The position numbers were made by a program, and so were the translations under genes. A stretch of DNA of 62,363 nucleotides from Geodermatophilus sp. YIM 151500 (GTDB lineage: Bacteria; Actinomycetota; Actinomycetes; Mycobacteriales; Geodermatophilaceae): positions 191,926 through 254,288 of the forward strand of contig NZ_JAOVZT010000001.1 of assembly GCF_025716945.1 (NCBI RefSeq). The letters are read 5' to 3'. Shown here one piece after another: positions 18,477 to 28,952 of this stretch. How positions within the stretch are numbered: position 1 is the stretch's first letter; each line of letters begins with the position of its first letter. The notes under the pieces were generated by a model. The model worked only from the letters and a program-made list of their open reading frames with translations. It was not told where the DNA came from and did no database searches.

Positions 18477-19115
18477 TCAGTTGCCGCCGGTGGCGTCCTG
18501 GACCACCCGCACCGTGTCGGCATCGACCGCGAACTGGTCGCGGGCGTCCTGGAAGAAGGCCTGGGGGTCCTGCAGCAGCTGGTCGGCGGTCACGCCGAAG
18601 TCCTGCTGGAAGGTGTCCTCCCCGATCTGCCGGACGGTGCCGGACACCTCGACCACGTCGTTCGCGGTCAGCTCCGCGGGGGCGTCGGGCGCGACCACGG
18701 TGACCGGCTCGCCTCCCGGCCCCTCGACCCGGAAGACGGTCCCGGCGTCGGTCGTCTGCAGCAGCTCGCCGACCTCCGCGGTGAAGGTGATCTCCCGGTC
18801 GAGCAGCGACCGGACGTCCTCCAGCACGCCGAGGTCGGCGGCGGCGCTGGAGGCCGCGGCGCCGGCCCGGTCCACGGCGTCGCCGGCGGCGCTCCGGAGG
18901 TCCTGCTCCAGCTCTCCGAGACGGTCGTCGAGCGAGCCGAGGTCGGCCTCCAGCCGCTCCACGTCCTCGGAGCTCACCGCGTCGGCGCCGCTCCCGGCGG
19001 CGTCGGCGCACCCCGTCAGGCCACCGAGACCGACGACGACGGCCGCGGCGGCCGCGGCCCGCCGGATGCCGGGCCGGCGCGCCCCCGAGCGGTGCAGGTG
19101 GGTGGCGTCGTTCAT
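18477..19115 (-). CDS. Putative lipoprotein with coiled coil and OB-like C-domain
   Basis: A 212-aa exported protein. The N-terminus has arginines, a hydrophobic core and a lipobox-like LTGC at about residue 33-36, indicating lipidation and membrane anchoring on the outside. Residues 48-85 are rich in regularly spaced Leu/Asp/Glu (LEADLGSLDDRLGELEQDL), a likely coiled coil. The C-terminal half, with ANDVVEVSGTVRQIGEDTFQ, looks like the small OB-type domain found in many actinobacterial proteins. ATG 19115 has GGGGAGA upstream. Function unknown. Confidence 0.75.
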   Translation of the reverse strand: MNDATHLHRSGARRPGIRRAAAAAAVVVGLGGLTGCADAAGSGADAVSSEDVERLEADLGSLDDRLGELEQDLRSAAGDAVDRAGAAASSAAADLGVLEDVRSLLDREITFTAEVGELLQTTDAGTVFRVEGPGGEPVTVVAPDAPAELTANDVVEVSGTVRQIGEDTFQQDFGVTADQLLQDPQAFFQDARDQFAVDADTVRVVQDATGGN

Positions 19116-19295
19116 GCGGATCTCCCCTCGTCGGCGACCGGCGCCGCGGCGACCGGCCGGAGGTGCCGTGCGGGCGTGCCGGATGGCACGTCCGGCACCC
19201 GTCCGGTCCCCGCGGGGGCGCCGGGCATCCCGATCGAGGCGCGACCGACACGCTTTCGCAAGGCCGCCGTCATGCACCGTATGGACGGGGACCGC

Positions 19296-20442
19296 TCAGC
19301 AGATGCGCGGCAGCTGCTCTCCCGCCGGCAGGTCGACCACCCGCGTGCCGCCGAGGCCGGTGCGCGCCACCACCATCCCCGGATGCCGGTCGACCACGAC
19401 GCCGACGACCCGGGCGCCGGCCGCCTCCGGTCGGGCGACCATTGCGGCGAGCACCTCCTCGGCGTGCTCGGGTGGCACCAGGGCGACCAGCAGGCCCTCG
19501 TTGGCGACGTAGAGGGGGTCCAGGCCGAGCAGCGAGCACGCGTCGGCCACCGCCGCGGGCACCGGCAGCTGCCGCTCGACGAGCTCGACACCCACCCCGG
19601 CGGTGCGGGCGATCTCGTTGAGCGCGGCGGCCACGCCGCCGCGGGTGGGGTCGCGCAGCGTGTGCACCGCTCCCCCGGCACCGGCCGCCGCCGCGGGGAC
19701 GGCGTCGAGCATCGCGGCGACCAGCCGGTGCAGCGGCGCGGTGTCGCTCTCCACCGCCGTCCCGAACTCCAGGCCCTCCCGGCAGCTGAGCACCGCGACG
19801 CCGTGCCGGCCGATGTCCCCGCTGACGATGACGACGTCCCCCGGGCGCGCGCGGCCCGGCCGGACGTCCACGCCCGGCCGCACCAGGCCGACGCCCGCGG
19901 TGTTCACGAAGACCTGGTCGCCGTGCCCGGCGTCCACGACCTTCGTGTCCCCGGTGACCAGCGGGACCTCCGCCGCCCGCGCGGCGGCGCCGAGGGCGGT
20001 GGCCACCCGGCCGAGGTCGGCCACCGCCATCCCCTCCTCGACGATGAAGGCGGTGGACAGGGCCAGCGGCCAGGCACCCGACATCGCCAGGTCGTTGACC
20101 GTCCCGTTCACCGCCAGGTCGCCGATGCTGCCGCCGGGGAAGAACAGCGGCCGGACGACGAAGCTGTCGGTGGAGAACGCGACCCGCGCGTCGCCGACCT
20201 CGAGCACCGCCGAGTCGGTCAGCTCGCCGACCGCGCCGAACGCGGGCCGGAACAGGTGCTCGACCAGCTCGCCGGACATCTGCCCGCCGCCGCCGTGGCC
20301 CATCTGCACGGTCGGCGAATCGCGCAGCGGCACCGGGCAGCTCCACGTGGTGACGTCCAGCGGCGCCGTCGTCCGGACTCCGCCGACCGCCGCCTGCCCG
20401 TTGCCGGCATGCCCCCCGCCGGCCGCACCGGGGCCGGCCGGC

Positions 20443-20450
<8 letters not shown>
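19296..20450 (-). CDS. hypE: Hydrogenase maturation protein HypE
   Basis: Converts the carbamoyl group received from HypF to thiocyanate on its C-terminal cysteine, then donates cyanide to iron on HypCD. The 384-aa protein (about 30 extra N-terminal residues) has the expected [17 protein letters not shown] start of the core and the [13 protein letters not shown] segment. It ends in PRIC, so the essential terminal Cys is present. It is the last gene of the hydrogenase locus. The GTG start overlaps the end of hypD by 8 bp. Confidence 0.95.
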
Positions 20451-21566
<1,116 letters not shown>

Positions 21567-21570
<4 letters not shown>

Positions 21571-21920
21571 GACGCCCTCTCCTCCCCGGCCGCACCGGTC
21601 CCCCCGCCGTCCCGGCCCGGACGGCGGGTGCGGGCCGGGTCCTCGCCGGCGGCCTGCCGCGCGGCCGCGGTGAACCCGTCGCCGAACTCCTCCTCCAGGA
21701 CGCCGAGCCGCTCGAACTCGGCGAGCGTGTCGAGCGCGGACCGCTCGTCCAGGCGCTGGATGGCGAACCCGACGTGCACGATCACGTAGTCGCCGGCGAC
21801 CACGTCGGGCAGGTAGCTCAGGCACACCTGCTTGCGCACCCCGCCGAAGTCCACCTCGGCCATCGCCGTGCCGTCGCGCTCGTAGCGCCCCACGACCTGT
21901 CCCGGGACCGCCAGGCACAT
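21567..21920 (-). CDS. hypC: Hydrogenase maturation chaperone HypC
   Basis: A small chaperone of HypD and of the immature large subunit. The N-terminus MCLAVPGQV carries the essential Cys2, followed by the family pattern [20 protein letters not shown] and [13 protein letters not shown]. At 117 aa it is longer than the usual 75-95 because of a polar, Arg/Gly-rich tail from about residue 88. ATG 21920 is preceded by AGGAAGGGG; the gap to hypF is 5 bp. Confidence 0.95.
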
Positions 21921-21925
21921 GACCC

Positions 21926-24364
21926 TCACCCCTTCCTGCGCTCGGGGAGACCCCCTGCGGCGCGGGCGCCGGCCACCAGCGCCTGCCCCAGGCAGAGGCC
22001 TCCGTCGTTGGGCGGCACCACGCGGTGCCGCAGCACGGTCCAGCCGTCGTCGGCCAGCGCCCGGCTCGCCGCCGACAGCAGGACGGCGTTCTGGAAGACG
22101 CCGCCGGTCAGGCCCACCACGTCCGTGCCCCCGGCGCGGCAGGCGGCGCGGGCGAGCACCCGGACCAGCTCGGCGAGGGCGGCGTGGAAGCGGGCAGCCA
22201 CGACGCCGGCGGGCACGCCGACCCGGACGTCCTCGACCACCGCCCGCACCACGGGCGCCGGGTCGGCGGTGCGCACCGGACCGGGGCGGACGGGGAACGC
22301 GTAGCGACGGCCACCGGGGTCGGCGCCGCGGGCGGCCGCCTCGAGCTCGATCGCCGCCTGCGCCTCGAAGTCGACGACCTGGCGGACGCCGACCAGCGCG
22401 GCCACCGCGTCGAACAGCCGGCCCACGCTCGAGGTCGGCACGCAGCCCAGGCCCGTGGTCAGCTGGTGGGCCAGCACCCGCCGCTCGGGCAGCGGGCACG
22501 CGGCGACGGGCGGCAGGTCGGGGTCCCACGCCAGCCCCGCAGCGGCGAGGTGGGCCAGCGCCATGCGGTAGGGGCGGTCGACGGTGACGTCGCCGCCGGG
22601 CAGCGGCACGTAGCCCAGATGGGCCACCCGCCGGAAGGAGCGGGCGGTGGCCAGGAGCACCTCGCCGCCCCAGACCGCGCCGTCGGTGCCGTAGCCGGTG
22701 CCGTCGAAGGCGATGCCGACGACCGGCCGGTCGGGCGGCACGCCGTGCTCGGCCAGCAGCGCGGCCACGTGAGCGTGGTGGTGCTGGACGTCGCTCAGCC
22801 CGCGGACGCCGGTCCGCCGGCGGACCTGCTCGGCCGCCCAGGAACGCGACCGGTAGCCGGGGTGGGCGTCGGCGGCGACGATCCGCGGCCGGACGGTGGT
22901 GAGGTGCTCCAGGTGCCGCTCGGCCGCGGTCGCCGCCTCGAGGGTGGCCAGGTCGTCCATGTCGCCGACGTGGCCCGACAGCCAGGCCCGCCGGCCGTCG
23001 GCGAGGCAGACGGTGTTCTTGAGCTCCGCCCCGGCGGCCAGCGTCGGCGGCACCGCGACCGGCAGCGCCACCGGCAGCGGCGCGTAGCCGCGGGAGCGGC
23101 GGACCGGGAGTTCCTCTCCGTCGACGACGCGGACCACCGAGTCGTCGCAGGGCACGTGGATCGGCCGGTCGTGCCGCAGCCACCCGTCGGCCAGCGGGCC
23201 GAGCCGGTCGAGCGCGGCGGCGTCGTCGGCCACGATCGGCTCGCCACCGAGGTTGCCCGAGGTCATCACCAGGGCTCCCGGGCCGCGGCCGTCGGGGCCG
23301 TCGCCGAGCAGCAGCGCGTGCAGCGGCGTGTAGGGCAGGAAGACCCCGAGGTCGGGGTTGCCGGGGGCCACGGCCACGGGCGCGCCCGGGCGTCGCGGCA
23401 GCAGGACGATCGGCCGGGCCGGGCCGGTGAGCAGCCGCTCGGCCACGTCGTCCACGGCGACCAGCCCCCGGGCCGTCGCGAGGTCCGGGGCCATCACGGC
23501 GAACGGCTTGGCGCCGCGCCGCTTGCGCCGGCGCAGCGTGCCGACGGCGACGTCGTCGACGGCGCGGCAGGCCAGGTGGTAGCCGCCGACGCCCTTCACC
23601 GCGAGGACGCCGCCGTCGCGGAGCAGCGTCCGCGCGGCGCCCAGCGCCGCCTCGTCGCCGTCCGTCCGGACGACCTCGGCACCGTCGTCGTCGCGGGTGA
23701 GGAACTGCAGCCGGGGACCGCAGTCGGGGCAGGCGATGGGCTGGGCGTGGAAGCGGCGGTCGGCCGGGTCGGCGTACTCCCGGGCGCACTCCCCGCACAT
23801 CGGGAAGCCGGCCATCGTGGTCGTCGCCCGGTCGTAGGGCAGGGCGGTCGTGATGGTGAACCGCGGACCGCAGTTGGTGCAGGTGGCGAACGGGTGCCGG
23901 TACCGCCGGTCGGCCGGGTCGGCGATCTCGCGCAGGCAGTCCTCGCAGGTGGCGACGTCGGGCGCGGCCAGCGTCGGCACGTCGTCCGCGCCGGCCGCCG
24001 ACCGCTCGATGCGGAAGCCGCCGCCGCCGCGTGGCGGCAGGTCGGTCGCGCGCACGTCGTCGACGACGGCGAGCGGTGGTGCACCGGTGACCAGGCGCGC
24101 CGCGAACGCGTCGACGGCCTCCGGCGTCCCCTCGACGTCGCAGACCAGCCCGCCGGCGTCGTTGTGGACGGTGCCGGCCAGCCCGAGGGCGGTGGCCAGG
24201 CCGTGCACGTAGGGGCGGAACCCGACCCCCTGGACGACGCCGCGCAGCACGAACCGGCGCCGGACCCGGCCCGGCCGGTCCGCGGCGGGCGCCGGCGGAC
24301 CGGCCTCCGGCGGCGGGCCGAGCAGGCGCAGACCCGGCGGGCCGCCGGGCGGCACCCCGGTCAC
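21926..24364 (-). CDS. hypF: Carbamoyltransferase HypF
   Basis: Makes carbamoyl-adenylate from carbamoyl phosphate and ATP and transfers the carbamoyl group to HypE. The 812-aa protein has all four modules. An acylphosphatase domain starts near residue 37 ([20 protein letters not shown]). Two zinc fingers follow (CEDC/CTNC and CGEC/CPDC, about 140-215), then a YrdC-like domain ([26 protein letters not shown]) and a Kae1-like domain with [17 protein letters not shown] Pro-rich extension of about 35 residues precedes the core. The GTG start at 24364 overlaps the stop of the 34-aa gene. Confidence 0.95.
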   Translation of the reverse strand: MTGVPPGGPPGLRLLGPPPEAGPPAPAADRPGRVRRRFVLRGVVQGVGFRPYVHGLATALGLAGTVHNDAGGLVCDVEGTPEAVDAFAARLVTGAPPLAVVDDVRATDLPPRGGGGFRIERSAAGADDVPTLAAPDVATCEDCLREIADPADRRYRHPFATCTNCGPRFTITTALPYDRATTTMAGFPMCGECAREYADPADRRFHAQPIACPDCGPRLQFLTRDDDGAEVVRTDGDEAALGAARTLLRDGGVLAVKGVGGYHLACRAVDDVAVGTLRRRKRRGAKPFAVMAPDLATARGLVAVDDVAERLLTGPARPIVLLPRRPGAPVAVAPGNPDLGVFLPYTPLHALLLGDGPDGRGPGALVMTSGNLGGEPIVADDAAALDRLGPLADGWLRHDRPIHVPCDDSVVRVVDGEELPVRRSRGYAPLPVALPVAVPPTLAAGAELKNTVCLADGRRAWLSGHVGDMDDLATLEAATAAERHLEHLTTVRPRIVAADAHPGYRSRSWAAEQVRRRTGVRGLSDVQHHHAHVAALLAEHGVPPDRPVVGIAFDGTGYGTDGAVWGGEVLLATARSFRRVAHLGYVPLPGGDVTVDRPYRMALAHLAAAGLAWDPDLPPVAACPLPERRVLAHQLTTGLGCVPTSSVGRLFDAVAALVGVRQVVDFEAQAAIELEAAARGADPGGRRYAFPVRPGPVRTADPAPVVRAVVEDVRVGVPAGVVAARFHAALAELVRVLARAACRAGGTDVVGLTGGVFQNAVLLSAASRALADDGWTVLRHRVVPPNDGGLCLGQALVAGARAAGGLPERRKG

Positions 24365-24465
24365 ATCCGGCGGATCTTCAGGTAGCGGACGATCGCCGGG
24401 TACTCACGGCGCAGCAACGCCGCGGCGCCCAGCCCCGCGGTCAGCAGCAGCAGGGGTCCCCTCAC
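24361..24465 (-). CDS. 34-aa hydrophobic small protein (DUF6893-like)
   Basis: A short reading frame with GAGGAGAGG directly upstream of GTG 24465. It encodes 34 residues: a hydrophobic stretch of about 15 residues (PLLLLTAGLGAAALL) followed by a basic tail with [14 protein letters not shown]. Its stop overlaps the hypF start (GTGA), so it is embedded in the operon and probably cotranslated. It resembles very small single-helix proteins annotated near actinobacterial group 1h hydrogenases. A membrane-anchoring or assembly role is inference only. Confidence 0.7.
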   Translation of the reverse strand: MRGPLLLLTAGLGAAALLRREYPAIVRYLKIRRM

Positions 24466-24496
24466 GGTCCTCTCCTCTCGCGCCCTCCCGCAGCGG

Positions 24497-24700
24497 TCAG
24501 CCGGGGGGCAGGTTGGGCATGGCGTCGATCAGCGGGTCGCGCCGCTTCGCGTTCACGCCGGTCGAGCGGCGCGCGTCGGCGGTGCCGTCGGGGTGGTTGC
24601 CGTCCTGGCGCTCGAAGGCACCCGGCGCGTTGCCCTGGATCACGCCCTTGACGTGCGCCGACGCGTCGGGCTTCACGTCCGGCTTGCCCACGCGGATCAT
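24497..24700 (-). CDS. 67-aa conserved hydrogenase-linked small protein
   Basis: A 67-residue hydrophilic protein with no cysteines or membrane helix. Notable blocks are VGKPDVKPDASAHVKG, GNAPGAFERQDGNHPDGTAD and ARRSTGVNAKRRDPLIDAMP. I recall similar short proteins at the same place in other group 1h hydrogenase loci, but no function. ATG 24700 overlaps the stop of the DUF5947 gene (ATGA) and has GAGGAGGGAG upstream. Confidence 0.75.
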   Translation of the reverse strand: MIRVGKPDVKPDASAHVKGVIQGNAPGAFERQDGNHPDGTADARRSTGVNAKRRDPLIDAMPNLPPG

Positions 24701-25317
24701 CAGCGGCTCCCTCCTCGGTGATCGGCGGCCGCGCGGCCGCCCAGCTCGGCGAAGAACTGCTCGACCGCCGGCCACACGCGGGTGCCCCCGGACAGCCCGG
24801 TCCAGGTGGCGCGCACCAGCGCGACGAGCCGGTAGCAGTCGTCGATCGGCACGATCCAGCGCTCGCGGGCGCCGTGGGCGGTGTCGACCAGCAGGGCCTG
24901 CACGTCGGGCTGCAGCCGGGCCAGCTCGGGGCACTCCGCCTCCAGCCGGGCCCACGTCTCGTCCGACACCTCCCAGCGGGTGGCGCCGAGAGGGCTCGGG
25001 TAGTGGGCGTCGACCGACCCGTCCGGACGGCGGACGAAGAACGCCAGCCCCACCGGCACGCCCTGCTGCCCCGGCTCGGGATCGGCCAGCCGCAGCCGCG
25101 TCCCGGGCACCAATCGGTAGTGGCCCCGGCCGGCCGCCTCCCGCGAGAACAACACGGCGCAGGCCGGGCACGCGCACAGCAGCTCCCGGTTCGACGAGTC
25201 GACCATGTGCCGGTGGCGCTCGGCGACCGGCGCGGCGCACAGGTCGCACCGCTCCACGCCGTCGAGCCGGCCGGCCGCCCGCCGGATCACCCGCTCGAGC
25301 GCCGGCGTGGCCGTCAC
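24700..25317 (-). CDS. DUF5947 family hydrogenase-associated protein
   Basis: A 205-aa soluble protein. The N-terminal 65 residues carry two cysteine pairs, CDLC (about 24-27) and CACPAC (about 48-53), that could hold zinc or an Fe-S centre. The rest includes LAFFVRRPDGSVDAHYPSP and a C-terminal IDDCYRLVALVRATWTG. DUF5947 proteins occur in group 1h hydrogenase operons; the role (maturation or electron transfer) is not established. GTG 25317 overlaps the preceding stop by 4 bp. Confidence 0.8.
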   Translation of the reverse strand: MTATPALERVIRRAAGRLDGVERCDLCAAPVAERHRHMVDSSNRELLCACPACAVLFSREAAGRGHYRLVPGTRLRLADPEPGQQGVPVGLAFFVRRPDGSVDAHYPSPLGATRWEVSDETWARLEAECPELARLQPDVQALLVDTAHGARERWIVPIDDCYRLVALVRATWTGLSGGTRVWPAVEQFFAELGGRAAADHRGGSR

Positions 25318-25886
25318 GGCCCGGCCCCCGGCCGACGGCCGAGCGCACCCAGCGGCACGAAGGCCGGCGCCCGCGGCGGCGGGGCCGCCCGCACGTCGGC
25401 CAGCTCCGGCGCCACGGCGAGCACGGCCTCCCGGACGGCGAGCTGCACGTCCGCCGTCCCGCAGCCGGCGGGCACCCGGACCTCGGCGACCGGTCCGTCG
25501 GCGCCGTCGGCGACGCCGACCAGGGCGACCGCGTCGCCGTGCGTCCCGAGGTCGGGGCGCAGGACGTCGAGCGCCCGGTCGACGCGCTGCTCGACCGGCT
25601 CGGGGTGGATGCCGTGCAGAGCGAGCAGGTGACCGAGCAGCGGGTCGGCCAGCATCGCCTCGACGGCGGCGGCCGGGCCGTCGGCGGTGGAGGCGGCGCC
25701 CAGCGCGCGGGCCAGCGCCTCGCCGTACACCTCGACGAGCGCGGTGACCGCCTCCGTCGCCAGGGCGCCCGCCGGCCCGGGCGTCACCTCGAGCTGGCCG
25801 AGCAGCTCGTCGAGGCGGGTCAGCCGCTGCTCGACCTGCGGATCGGCCAGCGGCCGGCGCTCGTCCGGCAGCGCGGGTTCAGCCAT
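25314..25886 (-). CDS. NifU-like domain protein lacking the CxxC
   Basis: A 190-aa protein encoded directly after hhyL (8-bp overlap). The first 110 residues are helical and carry HLLALHGIHPEPVEQRVDRAL. The C-terminal domain matches the NifU/Nfu scaffold with a DALDVLRPDLGTHGD-type start and VREAVLAVAPELADV end. Where NifU proteins bind Fe-S by a CxxC, this protein has a single Cys in PAGCGTADVQ, so it cannot form the usual two-ligand site per subunit. It may have a structural or chaperone role in hydrogenase assembly. Confidence 0.75.
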   Translation of the reverse strand: MAEPALPDERRPLADPQVEQRLTRLDELLGQLEVTPGPAGALATEAVTALVEVYGEALARALGAASTADGPAAAVEAMLADPLLGHLLALHGIHPEPVEQRVDRALDVLRPDLGTHGDAVALVGVADGADGPVAEVRVPAGCGTADVQLAVREAVLAVAPELADVRAAPPPRAPAFVPLGALGRRPGAGP

Positions 25887-27672
25887 GGCTGCTGCCGAAC
25901 ATCGGCGAGTGCACCCGCTGCAACGTCTTCCCGCCGCCGAGGTACATGTGCACGCCGCACGGCAGGCACGGGTCGAAGCTGCGGACGGCACGCATGACGT
26001 CGATCCCGCGGAAGTCGTCCGGGCCGTTCTCCTCGAAGATCGGCATGTCCTGGACGGCGTCCTCGTAGGGCCCCGGAGTGCCGAACGAGTCCCGGGGGCT
26101 GCCGTTCCACGGCGTCGGCGGGTACGGGTGGTAGTTGGCGATCTTGCCGTCCCGGATCACCAGGTGGTGCGAGAGCACACCGCGGACCGCCTCGTGGAAG
26201 CCGCAGCCGATCGCCTCGTCGGGCACCGCGAAGTCCTGGAACACCTTCATGTCGCCGCCGCGCATGCGTTCCATCGCCCGCTCGACGAAGTAGATCGCCA
26301 TGGCCGCGGCGTAGGCGACGAAGTACACCCGCGCGCGGTCGCGCTCGATGGCGTTCGACCACAGCGGGATCCGCCACTCGACGGTCTGCTCGGGCAGGGT
26401 GGAACTCTTCGGCAGGCTGATCTGCACGCTCGAGCCGGTCGACCTGACGTACGGGGTGTCGACCAGGCCGGCCAGCGCCGTCGTGTAGAGCCGGGCGAAG
26501 GCGCCGCCGCCGGTGTCGAGGGCCAGGTGCTCGCCGGTGTCCGGGTGCAGCCAGCGGGGGCTCATCACCCAGCTGTACTTGTCCTCGAAGTCGCGCTTGG
26601 CCGGGGCCGGCAGCGTGGTCTGGTTCCACGGGTGCCGGATGTCGACCGGGTTCCCGAGCGGGTCGCGGGTGACGAACGGTTCCTCGTCCACCCAGTCCTG
26701 GTAGAAGGAGCTGCCGAGCAGGATGCGGATGCCGAGGTTGATGTCGACCAGGTTCGTGGTCAGCAGCTGCCCGTCGACCACGACGCCCGGGGTGACGTAC
26801 ATGGCCCTGCCCCACTCGTTCATCGACGCGTACCGGTAGTCGACGACGTCCGGGTCCTGGAAGGCGCCCCAGCAGCCGAGGAGGACCCGCCGCCGGCCGA
26901 CCTCCTCGTAGCCGGGCAGCGCCTCGTAGAAGAAGTCGAAGACGTCGTCGTTGAGCGCGACCGCCTTCTTCACGAAGTCGAGCACCTGCAGCAGGCGGGA
27001 CAGGTAGTCGGTGAACAGCGTGGGCGTCGGCTGGGTGCCGACCCCGCCCGGGTACATCGTCGACGGGTGGACGTGCCGGCCCTCCATCAGGCAGAACATC
27101 TCGCGGGTGATCCGGCTGACCTTCAGCGCCTGCTTGTAGGTCTCCCCCTCGAACGGGTTGAACGACCGCATGATGTCGGCGATCGTCCGGTAGCCGTGCA
27201 CGCCGGCCCGCGGGGCCTGCGTGTTCTCCGCGCGGGCCAGGACGCTGGGGTTGGTGTCCTTCACCATCGCCTCGCAGAAGTCCACGAAGACGAGGTTGTC
27301 CTGGAAGATCGTGTGGTCGAAGACGTACTCGGCCGCCTCCCCGAGGTTCATGATCCACTCGGCCATCGGCGGGCTCTTGATCCCGTAGGCCATGTTCTGC
27401 GCGTAGATCGAGCACGTCGTGTGGTTGTCACCGCAGATCCCGCAGATCCGGCTGGTGATGAAGCCGGCGTCGCGCGGGTCCTTGCCCTTCATGAAGACCG
27501 AGTAGCCGCGGAACATCGACGAGGTGCTGTGGCACTCGGCGACCCGCTGGTTGGCGAAGTCGATCTTCGTGTAGATCCCGAGGTTGCCGACGATGCGGGT
27601 GATCGGGTCCCACGACATCTCGACGAGCTGGCCCGGCTGCCGTTCGGCCGGCGCCTTCTGGGTGGTGGTCAT
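25879..27672 (-). CDS. hhyL: [NiFe] hydrogenase large subunit, group 1h
   Basis: Carries the NiFe(CN)2CO active site of a high-affinity, oxygen-tolerant H2-uptake enzyme. The 597-aa protein has the L1 motif RICGICGDNHTTC (Ni ligands Cys77 and Cys80) and the L2 motif DPCLPCGVHMY (Cys569 and Cys572, His575). Twenty-two residues follow His575 and should be removed by the maturation protease encoded upstream. ICGDNH in L1 and LPCGVHMY in L2 are characteristic of group 1h (former group 5). ATG 27672 overlaps the hhyS stop (ATGA). It is expected to feed electrons from trace H2 to the respiratory chain. Confidence 0.96.
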   Translation of the reverse strand: MTTTQKAPAERQPGQLVEMSWDPITRIVGNLGIYTKIDFANQRVAECHSTSSMFRGYSVFMKGKDPRDAGFITSRICGICGDNHTTCSIYAQNMAYGIKSPPMAEWIMNLGEAAEYVFDHTIFQDNLVFVDFCEAMVKDTNPSVLARAENTQAPRAGVHGYRTIADIMRSFNPFEGETYKQALKVSRITREMFCLMEGRHVHPSTMYPGGVGTQPTPTLFTDYLSRLLQVLDFVKKAVALNDDVFDFFYEALPGYEEVGRRRVLLGCWGAFQDPDVVDYRYASMNEWGRAMYVTPGVVVDGQLLTTNLVDINLGIRILLGSSFYQDWVDEEPFVTRDPLGNPVDIRHPWNQTTLPAPAKRDFEDKYSWVMSPRWLHPDTGEHLALDTGGGAFARLYTTALAGLVDTPYVRSTGSSVQISLPKSSTLPEQTVEWRIPLWSNAIERDRARVYFVAYAAAMAIYFVERAMERMRGGDMKVFQDFAVPDEAIGCGFHEAVRGVLSHHLVIRDGKIANYHPYPPTPWNGSPRDSFGTPGPYEDAVQDMPIFEENGPDDFRGIDVMRAVRSFDPCLPCGVHMYLGGGKTLQRVHSPMFGSSHG

Positions 27673-28769
27673 CGTCCGGCCATCTCCTTGGTCGCTCCGG
27701 GGCGGTACCGCGGGTCGAACCCCGAGGTGAGCAGGTCGCGGTTGTGCCGCCACCTGGGCTCCTTGCTGGCGGTGACGTTGGTGATGCTGCGCAGGCGGCG
27801 GATGAAGGCCCCGTACGGCTTGATCAGCGTCGACGACAGGCTGCTGCCCGGGGGCATGTCCATGAACGGCATGAACTTGTCCGGGAAGCCGGGCATGGTG
27901 CAGGCGATGCAGATGCCGCCGACGTTCGGGCAGCCGCCCACCCCGCGCATCCAGCCGCGCTTGGGCACGTTGCAGTTGACGACCGGGCCCCAGCAGCCGA
28001 TCTTCACCTGGCACTTGGGCGAGTTGTAGTCGTTCGCGAAGTCGCCCTGCTCGTAGTAGCCGGCACGGTCGCAGCCCTCGTGCACGGTCCTGCCGAACAG
28101 CCACTGCGGCCGCAGCTGGTCGTCCAGCGGCGGCGGCGGCGCCGAGCCGGCCGCGTGGTAGAGCACCCAGGTCAGGGTCTCCATGAAGTTCTCCGGCTGC
28201 ACGGGGCACCCGGGGATGTTCACGATCGGCAGCCCGCCGGCGCTGCGGAAGTCCCAGCCGAGGTAGTCGGCCAGACCCATGCAGCCGGTCGGGTTGCCGG
28301 CCATCGCGTGGATGCCGCCGTAGGTGGCGCAGGTGCCGACGGCCACCGTCGCCCAGGACCGCGGGGCGAGGTTGTCCAGCCACCAGTCCAGCCGCAGCGG
28401 CTGGCCGGTCTCCAGGTCGTTGCCGAACGAGGTCCAGTAGCCCTCGCCGTTGATCTTCTCGTTGGGGATCGAGCCCTCGATGACCAGGATGAACGGGTAC
28501 AGCTCCCCCCTCGCGGCCGCGCGGAAGGGCGCGAGGAACTCCTCGCCGCCGAGCGTCGGGGAGAGCACTTTGTTGTGGAGGTGGACCTTCGGCAGGCCGG
28601 GCACCATCCCCGTGACGACGTCCTCGATGCTGGGCTGGTCGCTGGCGGTCACCGAGACCGTGTCGCCGTCGCAGCTCATGCCCTCGGAGATCCAGAGGAT
28701 GTGCATCTCGTCGAAGCCCGACGCCTGAGGCCGGCTTCCCTGGCCCGTCGCCTCGTGCAGTGCGGCCAT
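27669..28769 (-). CDS. hhyS: [NiFe] hydrogenase small subunit, group 1h
   Basis: The 366-aa electron-transfer subunit with three Fe-S clusters. The proximal-cluster motif reads WISEGMSCDGDTVS: Cys33 is followed by Asp34 and Asp36 where other hydrogenases have a second Cys. This fits the 3-Cys/1-Asp ligation described for this group. Further cysteines lie in GTCATYGG, IPGCPVQPE, HEGCDRAGYY, KIGCWGPVVNCNVP and GGCPNVGGICIACTMPGFPDK. There is no Tat signal peptide and no C-terminal membrane anchor, consistent with a cytoplasm-facing enzyme. ATG 28769. An octanucleotide array lies 51 bp upstream. Confidence 0.96.
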   Translation of the reverse strand: MAALHEATGQGSRPQASGFDEMHILWISEGMSCDGDTVSVTASDQPSIEDVVTGMVPGLPKVHLHNKVLSPTLGGEEFLAPFRAAARGELYPFILVIEGSIPNEKINGEGYWTSFGNDLETGQPLRLDWWLDNLAPRSWATVAVGTCATYGGIHAMAGNPTGCMGLADYLGWDFRSAGGLPIVNIPGCPVQPENFMETLTWVLYHAAGSAPPPPLDDQLRPQWLFGRTVHEGCDRAGYYEQGDFANDYNSPKCQVKIGCWGPVVNCNVPKRGWMRGVGGCPNVGGICIACTMPGFPDKFMPFMDMPPGSSLSSTLIKPYGAFIRRLRSITNVTASKEPRWRHNRDLLTSGFDPRYRPGATKEMAGR

Positions 28770-28820
28770 TCCTCGCTCCGTCCCGGTCTGGGGTCGTCTC
28801 CGGCCCGGCAGTCCCCTTCG

Positions 28821-28940
28821 TGTCGCCGTGTCGCGGTGTCGCCGTGTCGCCGTGTCGCCGTGTCGCGGTGTCGCGGTGTCGCGGTGTCGCCGTGTCGCCG
28901 TGTCGCGGTGTCGATGTGTCGATGTGTCGCGGTGTCGTCG
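28821..28940. repeat. Octanucleotide tandem array, 15 units, upstream of hhyS
   Basis: Fifteen contiguous 8-bp units from 28821 to 28940, each TGTCGCCG, TGTCGCGG, TGTCGATG or TGTCGTCG on the plus strand. Unit variants in order are cc, gg, cc, cc, cc, gg, gg, gg, cc, cc, gg, at, at, gg, tc. The array begins 12 bp after the maturation-protease stop and ends 51 bp before the hhyS ATG. It fills most of the only sizeable gap in the structural part of the operon. Unit number could change by slippage. Confidence 0.95.
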
Positions 28941-28952
28941 CGGGTGCCGCTC

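Noticed and set aside
28821-28940. CRISPR array
   Set aside because: Units are contiguous 8-mers without spacers, and there are no cas genes.
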